Shown: positions 1-5,746 of the stretch, in pieces | How positions within the stretch are numbered: the stretch's first letter is position 1 | Layout of the letters: each line of letters starts with the position of its first letter | Assembly: GCA_025354965.1 (NCBI GenBank) | Contig: JANXLW010000105.1 | Coordinates: forward strand, 1 to 6,539 | Source of the DNA: Betaproteobacteria bacterium | GTDB taxonomy: Bacteria; Pseudomonadota; Gammaproteobacteria; Burkholderiales; Burkholderiaceae_C | Length of the DNA: 6,539 nt | Direction of reading: 5' to 3' | The notes under the pieces: model-generated | Seen by the model: only the letters and a program-made list of their open reading frames with translations | What the model was told of the DNA's origin: nothing | The model's database searches: none | Program-made: the position numbers and the translations under genes

Positions 1-1059
1 CACTGCCGCCTCCGTTTCCGAGCGAGTCTTGAACGGCCCAACCCGCACCCGGGTGCGCATTCCGTCTTTGGTATTACGCTCTTTGGTTACAGCGGGCAAA
101 CCCTCCTTCAACAGTTTGCGGCGCGCGTTGTGCGCGTTCTCGCGCTCCGCACACAGGCCCACATTGATGTAGAAATGCTTCACGGGTGCCGAGGCTGAAA
201 CCTTGGGTGGCGGTGCTGTGGCTATGGTCGCTGTCTTGGCTGCTTGGGGTTCCAGGCCGCTTTTGAGAGGGGGCTCAGATGGGGTCGTCACCGATTGCGA
301 AGCCACCTCGGTTGAGGTTGCGGTCAGTTTGCCTTCTTCTACCGATGCTTGCAACACCTGTGGCGATGATGCGGCTTGAGCCTTCGGGGCTGTTGCAGAG
401 GCTGCGCTTGTTGGTGGTGCTGCCGTGTTTTTGGTCGGGTTCTCGGCACGGCCATGCAGCCATGCACTCACTTGTTGAGCAGAAAGTGACGAATTGCTGG
501 CTTGAAGAACTGCATAGGAAGCAGCGATCATGCTCACCAGAGCCATATTGACCAGCAACAAACGGATAAAACGGTCACGTGAACTGGCATTTTGGTTCAA
601 CATGGCGCAGGCTTCGGGCAAGCTCTTGCTGGCTGCCAACGCATGTGCCATTTTCTCGCGGCTGGCTTTATGCAGTAGGGCATTGCCGTATAAACCCGGG
701 GCTGCAAAGTACAGGGTCGCCAAAGCTGCAGCCAGACCGATTTCCACTGGTTGGGAAAGCTGAAAAAGTGTTCGACCAATGCCATATGCAGCCAGCAGCG
801 TGGTGCTTACCGCCGCAACATAAATCAGTGCCGCCCGCCATAATCGGCGAAAAATCAGCCAGTTCAGCGTGTACTGACTGGCGGCTCCGTTCCAACTCAA
901 GCCGGACCGTTTGTTTGCATCAAAGCGAGAAAATATGGGCAGGTAATAGTCAATGTTGACCGTTCCAATGGCAGCGCGATATAACGCCTCGGTGGCGCTC
1001 GCATCCAAACGGTCCAGCGAAGTGAGTGTCGAGTTGGTAGATTCGGTGGCGGTTGGCAT
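1..1059 (-). CDS. SPOR-domain membrane protein, 3' end truncated by window
   Basis: 353 codons are visible from ATG at 1059 and the frame is open to the window edge. The N-terminal part (about 50-75, SGLSWNGAA...NWLIFRRLW) resembles the cytoplasmic DUF2628-like segment that precedes membrane helices in some bacterial proteins. Hydrophobic stretches lie near 76-97, 103-124 and 165-187. An Ala/Pro/Thr/Ser-rich linker (about 205-292) leads to a C-terminal SPOR domain starting near 295 (HFYINVGLCAERENA, then TRVRVGPF at 336-343); roughly its last 15-20 residues are missing. SPOR domains bind denuded peptidoglycan at division septa. Three helices with a cytoplasmic N-terminus would put SPOR in the periplasm, as expected. 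It follows the oxidoreductase gene by 65 bases and has no clear Shine-Dalgarno sequence. The SPOR call is strong; the N-terminal family and any division role are inference. Confidence 0.85.
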   Translation of the reverse strand, partial: MPTATESTNSTLTSLDRLDASATEALYRAAIGTVNIDYYLPIFSRFDANKRSGLSWNGAASQYTLNWLIFRRLWRAALIYVAAVSTTLLAAYGIGRTLFQLSQPVEIGLAAALATLYFAAPGLYGNALLHKASREKMAHALAASKSLPEACAMLNQNASSRDRFIRLLLVNMALVSMIAASYAVLQASNSSLSAQQVSAWLHGRAENPTKNTAAPPTSAASATAPKAQAASSPQVLQASVEEGKLTATSTEVASQSVTTPSEPPLKSGLEPQAAKTATIATAPPPKVSASAPVKHFYINVGLCAERENAHNARRKLLKEGLPAVTKERNTKDGMRTRVRVGPFKTRSETEAAV

Positions 1060-1092
1060 GTCAAATTCTGGAAAGCCAATAGTGACCTCTGA

Positions 1093-1119
1093 TGAGCAAT
1101 ATTTGCTGACAATATTTGC
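1093..1119. repeat. Short tandem repeat upstream of the SPOR gene
   Basis: Two adjacent copies, TGAGCAATATTTGC (1093-1106) and TGACAATATTTGC (1107-1119), differ only by one inserted G. They share an exact 10-mer, CAATATTTGC, with a 13-base period. The repeat lies 34-60 bases upstream of the SPOR-protein ATG, in the short gap after the oxidoreductase gene. It could be a two-site operator or a chance duplication. The repeat itself is directly visible; a function is not. Confidence 0.6.
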
Positions 1120-1128
1120 GCTTGTCAA
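1099..1128 (-). promoter_or_regulatory. Possible promoter for the SPOR-protein gene
   Basis: On the minus strand a perfect TTGACA hexamer (1128-1123) overlaps the oxidoreductase stop codon. At 17-18 bases spacing only poor -10 matches occur (CAAATA or AAATAT, about 1105-1099), and these fall inside the tandem repeat. It is either a weak or activator-dependent promoter, or chance. If it is not used, the gene would be read through from the oxidoreductase gene. Confidence 0.25.
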
Positions 1129-2099
1129 TTCACCATCACCAACTTGCCCATAACGCCTCTTGATCCCATGTGGGCGAAGGCAGCTTTAAGTTCCGCCATC
1201 GGCATGGTGCGGTCAATCACCGGTTTGATCTTGCCCGCACCATACATTTTGGCCAGTTCCAGCAACATGGCGGCGCTGGCCTTCGGTTCATGCTTGGCGA
1301 AACTGCCCCAGAATACGCCCACAATAGAGGCGCCCTTGAGCAATGGCAGGTTGATTGGCAATGCCGGTATTTTCCCGGCAGCAAAACCTATTACCAGATA
1401 TCGTCCACGCCAGGCAATTGAGCGAAACGCAGGCTCTGTGTAGTCACCGCCCACAGGGTCATAAATGACATCCGGTCCCTTGCCGTCAGTGAGCGTCTTG
1501 ACGGCCTCGCGCAGATCTTCAGAGTTGTAGTTGATGCTGGCGTCAGCCCCGATTGACTTGCACAGCGCACATTTTTCATCGGTCGAGGCCGCTGCGATGA
1601 CTCTAGCTCCGCAAGCCTTGGCAATTTGTATCGCCGAACTACCGACGCCGCCGGCGGCGCCCAGCACCAGGACGGTTTCACCTGCTTTGAGCTGGGCCCT
1701 ATCCACCAGTGCATGGTAGGAAGTGGCGTAGATCATGATGAAAGCCGCAGCATCGACAAAGGGAAAACCAGCAGGCAGTGGCATGCACAGAGCCGCAGGT
1801 GCCAATGTGTGTGTACCAAAGCCGCCAGTGCCTGACAGACAGGCCACGTGCTGACCCACTGTCAGATGGGTCACGCCGTCACCCACAGCCTGAACGATGC
1901 CGGCATATTCGGAGCCGGGTACAAAGGGCAGGGCGGGTTTCGTCTGGTACTTGTTCTGCACAATCAGCAGATCAGGAAAGTTAAGACTGGCAGCTTTGAT
2001 CTCAATCAGCACCTCGCCCGCCTTGGGCTGTGGAGTTGAAATTTCTTTCCAGTTCAGGGCGTCAACGCCTGTGGGGTTTTCACATAACCAGGCATGCAT
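1125..2099 (-). CDS. Zinc-free MDR NAD(P)H:quinone oxidoreductase family protein
   Basis: A 324-residue member of the medium-chain dehydrogenase/reductase superfamily (Qor group, COG0604), expected to be a cytoplasmic NAD(P)H-dependent reductase of quinones or activated alkenes. The GroES-like N-terminal domain (about 27-110) carries the segment NFPDLLIVQNKYQ, and PFVPGSEYAG follows. The Rossmann nucleotide-binding domain follows, with VLVLGAAGGVG (143-153; fingerprint AAGGVG) and a C-terminal VMGKLVMV. The cysteine/histidine ligands of the zinc-dependent branch are not seen. I chose ATG at 2099 because GGAGA (2111-2107) sits 7 bases upstream and the protein then begins MHAWLCENPTG, as relatives do. 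An in-frame TTG 13 codons earlier lies upstream of the likely -10 box. It is divergent from surE and co-oriented with the SPOR gene. The exact substrate cannot be told from sequence. Confidence 0.9.
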   Translation of the reverse strand: MHAWLCENPTGVDALNWKEISTPQPKAGEVLIEIKAASLNFPDLLIVQNKYQTKPALPFVPGSEYAGIVQAVGDGVTHLTVGQHVACLSGTGGFGTHTLAPAALCMPLPAGFPFVDAAAFIMIYATSYHALVDRAQLKAGETVLVLGAAGGVGSSAIQIAKACGARVIAAASTDEKCALCKSIGADASINYNSEDLREAVKTLTDGKGPDVIYDPVGGDYTEPAFRSIAWRGRYLVIGFAAGKIPALPINLPLLKGASIVGVFWGSFAKHEPKASAAMLLELAKMYGAGKIKPVIDRTMPMAELKAAFAHMGSRGVMGKLVMVN

Positions 2100-2126
2100 G
2101 GGGAAATCTCCGTTGAAGTTGGGTGG

Positions 2127-2154
2127 ATCATATGGCAATGCGACCGAATTTGAA
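2127..2154 (-). promoter_or_regulatory. Candidate promoter of the quinone oxidoreductase gene
   Basis: On the minus strand, TTCAAA (2154-2149, 4/6 to TTGACA), a 16-base spacer and TATGAT (2132-2127, 5/6 to TATAAT). Transcription would begin near 2120, leaving a leader of about 20 bases containing the GGAGA ribosome site. This fits the ATG at 2099 and not the earlier TTG. Confidence 0.4.
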
Positions 2155-2166
2155 AAATGTCTCCCG

Positions 2167-2182
2167 CGTGACCGCAGTCACA
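2167..2182. promoter_or_regulatory. CRP/FNR-like inverted repeat between divergent genes
   Basis: CGTGA-CCGCAG-TCACA matches the CRP consensus TGTGA-N6-TCACA at 9 of 10 core positions; its perfect palindromic core is GTGAC-N4-GTCAC (2168-2181). The right half-site coincides with the candidate surE -35 hexamer, and the site lies about 54 bases upstream of the candidate oxidoreductase start. A CRP/FNR-family regulator could therefore act on both genes. One site in one sequence may be chance. Confidence 0.35.
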
Positions 2183-2204
2183 AGAGGTATCAGACACCTA
2201 CAAT
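2177..2204 (+). promoter_or_regulatory. Candidate promoter of the surE-pcm-nlpD-rpoS operon
   Basis: GTCACA (2177-2182, 4/6 to TTGACA), a 16-base spacer and TACAAT (2199-2204, 5/6 to TATAAT). The predicted start is near 2211, giving a leader of about 15 bases with no evident Shine-Dalgarno sequence before the surE ATG. The -35 overlaps the CRP-like palindrome. Confidence 0.45.
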
Positions 2205-2225
2205 GAAAGCTCACTCTGATTGCAT

Positions 2226-2990
2226 ATGAAAATATTAATTTCCAATGACGATGGCTATCAAGCGCCCGGCATTGTGGCACTGTACGAAGCGTTGAAAGAC
2301 CTGGCGGATGTCGAGGTCATCGCGCCGGAACAGAACAATAGCGCCAAATCGAACGCACTGACACTGCATTCTCCACTCTATGTCAATCGTGCCAGCAACG
2401 GTTTTCGATACGTCAATGGCACACCCGCTGACTGCGTGCATATCGCGCTGACCGGATTGCTTGGTTACCGGCCTGATCTGGTGGTCTCGGGTATCAACAA
2501 TGGTGCCAATATGGGCGATGACACGATCTACTCGGGCACGGTAGGTGCCGCTATGGAAGGTTTTTTATTTGGCATACCGGCAATTGCATTTTCTCAAGTC
2601 GAAAAGAACTGGACGCATCTGGAGTCGGCCGCCTGCAAGGCGCGTGATCTGGTTCTACAGATGTCGAGTCAAAAACTGATTGCTGGTAACCCGTGGCTGC
2701 TCAACGTCAATATTCCGAACCGACCCTATGGTCAGCTTGGCCATGTGAAATTGTGTCGACTTGGGCGGCGCCATGCTGCCGAGGCTGTCATAACGCAGGT
2801 CAGCCCACGTGGTGACACCATGTACTGGATTGGCGCGGCTGGCGCTAGCAAGGATGACGCCGACGGTACGGATTTTCATGCCACCACCCAAGGTCATATT
2901 TCAATGACGCCGCTGAAGGTTGACTTGACGGATCATGAAAGCTTGAGCTACTGGGCCCAGACCGCCGCCAGGCTGGCGAGCAAGGCATGA
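2226..2990 (+). CDS. surE: 5'/3'-nucleotidase SurE
   Basis: A 254-residue cytoplasmic metal-dependent phosphatase of the SurE family, which removes phosphate from nucleoside 5'/3'-monophosphates (and, in E. coli, short polyphosphate) and supports stationary-phase survival. The N-terminus MKILISNDDG carries metal ligands D8 and D9. APEQNNSAKSN holds the conserved S39, and SGINNGANMGDDTIYSGTVGAA (88-109) contains the N92 ligand. NGTPADC (64-70) and NVNIP (160-164) are also typical. Length matches the family (about 250). ATG 2226 is chosen because it gives the canonical MKILISNDDG start; a TTG two codons earlier would add M-H. No clear ribosome site is visible, so the leader may be very short. 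It is the first gene of a tight cluster, with pcm 7 bases downstream. Identification is secure. Confidence 0.97.
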   Translation: MKILISNDDGYQAPGIVALYEALKDLADVEVIAPEQNNSAKSNALTLHSPLYVNRASNGFRYVNGTPADCVHIALTGLLGYRPDLVVSGINNGANMGDDTIYSGTVGAAMEGFLFGIPAIAFSQVEKNWTHLESAACKARDLVLQMSSQKLIAGNPWLLNVNIPNRPYGQLGHVKLCRLGRRHAAEAVITQVSPRGDTMYWIGAAGASKDDADGTDFHATTQGHISMTPLKVDLTDHESLSYWAQTAARLASKA

Positions 2991-3001
2991 CCCCCGTATG
3001 A
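2987..3001 (+). other. Four-codon bridging frame (MTPV) between surE and pcm
   Basis: An ATG at 2987 overlaps the surE stop (ATGA), and the frame reads M-T-P-V before a TGA at 2999-3001 that overlaps the pcm ATG (again ATGA). AAGG at 2982-2985 is too close to this ATG to be its ribosome site and 12 bases from the pcm ATG. It could help ribosomes re-initiate from surE into pcm, or be a remnant of an older pcm start. It may equally be accidental. Confidence 0.25.
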
Positions 3002-3738
3002 AAAATCGACCATCATTCCCGGTCGGTCTGGATGCGTTGAACGCAGGCTTCCCCGCGATCGGCAAAGTGCGTTCGCCCGAGGTCGGGATGGATTCAAGTG
3101 CGGTGCGCAAAAGCATGGTGCAAAAGCTGGCCGGACAGGGCATCACCGACGCATTGGTGTTGTCGGCCATGGGTTCAATCGAGCGTCATCGGTTTGTCGA
3201 TACTGCCCTTGCCAATCAGGCCTACGAGGACACAAGTCTTCCCATTGGCCTGGGTCAGACTATTTCCAAACCCGGTGTTGTGGCTCGAATGATTGAGCTG
3301 CTGCGTCAGGGCGCATCAGGACGAGTGGGGCGGATACTTGAAATCGGAACCGGCTGTGGTTACCAGGCTGCCGTTTTGAGCCAACTGGCAAGCGAGGTGT
3401 ACAGCATAGAGCGTCTTCGCGGTCTGCATGAAAAAGCACGTGAAAATCTGCGGCACTTGCGCTTGGCCAACTTGCATCTCCTGTTTGGTGACGGCAGACT
3501 GGGGTACGTCAAGGGTGCGCCCTATGCGGCGATCATCGCCGCAGCTGGCGGTGAGGCCGTGCCCCAGGCGTGGATCGATCAACTGGCCGTGGGCGGACGG
3601 CTTGTGGCGCCGGTTTCAACAGGCTCTGCAGCCGGCGGCCCACAAGCGTTGCTGGTGATCGATAAAACTCCGCAGGGTGTACGCCAGACGATGCTGGAAA
3701 CGGTTCATTTTGTCCCTTTAAAATCGGGTGTCGCATAA
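2998..3738 (+). CDS. pcm: Protein-L-isoaspartate O-methyltransferase
   Basis: A 246-residue class I SAM-dependent methyltransferase that methylates L-isoaspartyl residues in aged proteins so they can return to aspartyl. The family signature is IERHRFVDTALANQAYEDTS followed by LPIGLGQTISKP (61-92). SAM motif I is LEIGTGCGYQAA (114-125), then VYSIERL (134-140) and FGDGRLGY (163-170). The C-terminus VHFVPLKSG matches the family (E. coli VRFVPLVKG). E. coli Pcm is 208 residues; this one has about 35 extra N-terminal residues, plausible for betaproteobacteria but possibly over-called (M31 is an alternative start). In the motif II strand, E. coli has PFDAIIVTAA where this protein has PYAAIIAAAG, so the usual acidic residue is alanine (177). 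It lies 7 bases after surE and 11 before nlpD, so it is very likely co-transcribed and translationally coupled. Confidence 0.95.
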   Translation: MKNRPSFPVGLDALNAGFPAIGKVRSPEVGMDSSAVRKSMVQKLAGQGITDALVLSAMGSIERHRFVDTALANQAYEDTSLPIGLGQTISKPGVVARMIELLRQGASGRVGRILEIGTGCGYQAAVLSQLASEVYSIERLRGLHEKARENLRHLRLANLHLLFGDGRLGYVKGAPYAAIIAAAGGEAVPQAWIDQLAVGGRLVAPVSTGSAAGGPQALLVIDKTPQGVRQTMLETVHFVPLKSGVA

Positions 3739-3749
3739 AGGAATGTCCT

Positions 3750-4625
3750 ATGTTTGGTTTCGGTACTCGCTTAAGGTCGGTTTTAGCGATGCTGACGGCA
3801 GCTGTGATGTTGGCCGGGTGTGGGTCGAAAATGATCAATCGTCCGCCGGTGGAAGATCGCGGCACAGCGGTGGGCAAAGCGACGCCTGGGGTGGTGGTGG
3901 AGCCGCCGACACAGGTTGTCAAACAACCGCCGGGATTTGAAAACGCCGGCAAGCCCGGCTACTACACCGTTAAACCCGGTGACACCCTGATTCGAATTGG
4001 TCTGGACCACGGACAAGGTGTCAAGGACATCGCGCGCTGGAGCGGCGTGGACAACCCCAATCGCATTGAAGTGGGCCAGGTGCTGCGCGTCGAACCACCG
4101 CTCGTCAGCGGCGTTGTAACGAAACCTGTGGCATTGACGAACGTCACGCCGATTGCGACGGCGCCGCTGCGCGCTGCCAGCGCTGACAAGCAGTCTGCAA
4201 TCGTTGCGCCGCCCGTTGGTGCCAGTTCTACCCCTTTAGTGGCTGCAAATGCCGACGAGGAAATGGGTTGGATCTGGCCAACCAATGGTGTTGTGCTGGC
4301 GGGTTTTGATGAGATCAAAAACAAGGGGCTGGATATTGGTGGCACTGCCGGGGACCCGGTGCTGGCGGCCGCCGACGGCCGCGTGGTTTATGTGGGGGCT
4401 GGCTTGCGCGGCTATGGCAACCTCATCATCTTGAAACACAACAATACCTACCTGACCGCCTATGCCCACAATCAGACGCTGCTGATTAAAGAAGATCAGT
4501 CGGTTCGCAAGGGTCAGAAGATTGCTGAAATGGGCAGTAGCGATACCGATCGTGTCAAACTGCATTTTGAAGTTCGTCGGCAAGGTAAACCGGTGGACCC
4601 GGCCAAGTACCTTCCCGTCAGGTGA
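3750..4625 (+). CDS. nlpD: Murein hydrolase activator lipoprotein NlpD (LysM + degenerate LytM/M23)
   Basis: A 291-residue lipoprotein. The signal peptide is short and basic-hydrophobic, with lipobox LAGC placing the lipidated cysteine at 24. A LysM peptidoglycan-binding domain spans about 70-115 (YYTVKPGDTLIRIG...IEVGQVLRV). A Pro/Ala-rich linker leads to an M23/LytM domain at about 174-288. As in E. coli NlpD the metal site is degenerate: the usual first histidine is N191 (NKGLDI, D195 kept) and the first histidine of HxH is K270 (KLHFE, H272 kept). It is therefore expected to activate an amidase (AmiC in E. coli) at the septum and not to cut peptidoglycan itself. AAGGA (3738-3742) lies 7 bases before the ATG. 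It follows pcm by 11 bases and precedes rpoS by 12. In E. coli the main rpoS promoter lies inside nlpD; I found no convincing equivalent here. Confidence 0.95.
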   Translation: MFGFGTRLRSVLAMLTAAVMLAGCGSKMINRPPVEDRGTAVGKATPGVVVEPPTQVVKQPPGFENAGKPGYYTVKPGDTLIRIGLDHGQGVKDIARWSGVDNPNRIEVGQVLRVEPPLVSGVVTKPVALTNVTPIATAPLRAASADKQSAIVAPPVGASSTPLVAANADEEMGWIWPTNGVVLAGFDEIKNKGLDIGGTAGDPVLAAADGRVVYVGAGLRGYGNLIILKHNNTYLTAYAHNQTLLIKEDQSVRKGQKIAEMGSSDTDRVKLHFEVRRQGKPVDPAKYLPVR

Positions 4626-4637
4626 TAGGGGCGCAGC

Positions 4638-5663
4638 GTGAAGAAGACCCTCGTCAACGGCAAAGATCCATCAGTCCGACAGGCTTCACGCGGTGGGCTT
4701 CTCCGTGAAGATTATTCGCCTTCGGTCATAGTTGATGTTGCACCAATTGCTGCTGATATTCTGGAAAATAAGTCGCTATCAGAGTTCGCCCTCGCTGGCG
4801 ACGCAACCGGTGATTCAGGGGATACGCTCACCATCTACCTGCGAAACGTGCGTCGAACAGAGCTGTTCTCGGCAACAGAAGAATTGGAGTTTGCAACGAA
4901 GGCGCGCGCTGGAGATTTTGAAGCTCGCCAGAGCATGATTGAGCATAATCTTCGACTGGTGGTCAGCATTGCCAAGTCGTATCTCGGGCGTGGCGTACCG
5001 CTGGCAGACCTGATTGAGGAGGGCAACCTGGGTCTGATGCATGCCATTGACAAATTTGAGCCGGAACGTGGTTTTCGATTCTCCACCTATGCAACCTGGT
5101 GGATACGTCAATCGGTGGAGCGTGCCCTGATTTACCAGGGTAGGGTGGTTCGCCTACCCGTGAACGTGGTGCGGGAGTTGCAAAAAGTGCTGCGAGCGCG
5201 CCGCGTGCTGGAGAACGACGTGGCGTTCCTGGACGGGCGACCGGATGGCATTCGCGTAGAAGATATTGCCGCCTTGCTGGGTCGGGATTGCTCTGGAGTG
5301 GCCGACCTACTGGCCCTGGCTGAAGTCCCCAGGTCGCTCGATGCGGCGATGGATCGGATGGGCGAGAATCAGACCTTGGGTGATTCGCTGGTGGACGACC
5401 TGACGCTGGATCCCCTGGGTGTGACGCAAGCACATGAAGTAGAGCGTTTGCTGGAAGGCTGGATGGGTGCCTTGTCTGAGCGCGAAAAAGAGGTTCTTGA
5501 GGGGCGCTTTGGTTTGCATGACCGTGACACCGAGACCCTTGAAGTACTCAGCACCCGACTGGGGTTGACGCGCGAGCGCGTGCGGCAGGTTCAAAATGAG
5601 GCGCTGTCCAAACTCAAGCGATATTTGGTACGGCGCGGAATCACCCAGCAAGTTTTTTTGTGA
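4638..5663 (+). CDS. rpoS: RNA polymerase sigma factor RpoS
   Basis: A 341-residue sigma-70-family group 2 factor, the stationary-phase/general-stress sigma. A variable N-terminus (1-60) precedes region 1.2 (DTLTIYLRNVRRTELF, 62-77). Region 2 (about 99-171) includes IEHNLRLVVSIAKSYLGRG, DLIEEGNLGLMHAIDKFEP and RFSTYATWWIRQSVERA. Region 3 spans about 172-250. Region 4 (about 269-330) has LSEREKEVLEGRFGL and the helix-turn-helix LEVLSTRLGLTRERVRQVQ. The -10-reading segment is unusual: IYQGRVVRLPVNV where E. coli RpoS has MNQTRTIRLPIHI. The start is GTG at 4638; an in-frame TAG at 4626 rules out earlier starts, and AGGGG (4627-4631) lies 6 bases upstream. It sits directly after nlpD, as in many gamma- and betaproteobacteria. 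Identification rests on sequence and position together. Confidence 0.95.
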   Translation: MKKTLVNGKDPSVRQASRGGLLREDYSPSVIVDVAPIAADILENKSLSEFALAGDATGDSGDTLTIYLRNVRRTELFSATEELEFATKARAGDFEARQSMIEHNLRLVVSIAKSYLGRGVPLADLIEEGNLGLMHAIDKFEPERGFRFSTYATWWIRQSVERALIYQGRVVRLPVNVVRELQKVLRARRVLENDVAFLDGRPDGIRVEDIAALLGRDCSGVADLLALAEVPRSLDAAMDRMGENQTLGDSLVDDLTLDPLGVTQAHEVERLLEGWMGALSEREKEVLEGRFGLHDRDTETLEVLSTRLGLTRERVRQVQNEALSKLKRYLVRRGITQQVFL

Positions 5664-5681
5664 CGGACAAGGTGGCTTGCG

Positions 5682-5702
5682 CGCCTCAGACTTGATGAGG
5701 TG
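5682..5702 (+). other. Weak hairpin in the rpoS-rlmD gap
   Basis: CCTCA (5684-5688) pairs with TGAGG (5696-5700) across a 7-base loop; a G-T and a C-G pair extend the stem to 7. No T-tract follows, so it does not qualify as an intrinsic terminator, and transcription may continue into rlmD. Confidence 0.25.
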
Positions 5703-5731
5703 ACTGTCATGAATATTGGTTGGCCTGGCCC

Positions 5732-5740
5732 TGAGACAAT
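5732..5740 (+). promoter_or_regulatory. Possible extended -10 element of rlmD
   Basis: TGA-GACAAT is an extended -10 (TGn) arrangement with a 4/6 hexamer. No good -35 lies 15-19 bases upstream. The expected start point, about 7 bases downstream, falls on the rlmD ATG itself, and no Shine-Dalgarno sequence is seen, so a leaderless transcript is possible. Confidence 0.3.
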
Positions 5741-5746
5741 AGCGGC

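Noticed and set aside
44..57. Perfect 14-base palindrome CGCACCCGGGTGCG
   Set aside because: It sits inside the SPOR coding region encoding the conserved TRVRV stretch and is explained by codon use.
2097..2138. Earlier TTG start at 2138 for the quinone oxidoreductase
   Set aside because: No ribosome site precedes it, it lies upstream of the likely -10 box, and the added residues are not family-like; ATG 2099 has GGAGA at proper spacing.
4134..4162. TTGACG inside nlpD as the internal rpoS promoter
   Set aside because: No acceptable -10 hexamer follows at 16-18 bases; other TTGAAA-type matches in nlpD (for example 4431) also lack a partner.
4610..4640. Hairpin sequestering the rpoS ribosome site
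   Set aside because: The only pairings seen are 4 bases (ACCT/AGGT, or CCC/GGG), too weak to claim without folding and covariation data.
5651..5663. Seven-T run at the end of rpoS as an intrinsic terminator
   Set aside because: It lies within the last codons, and no stable GC-rich stem precedes it.
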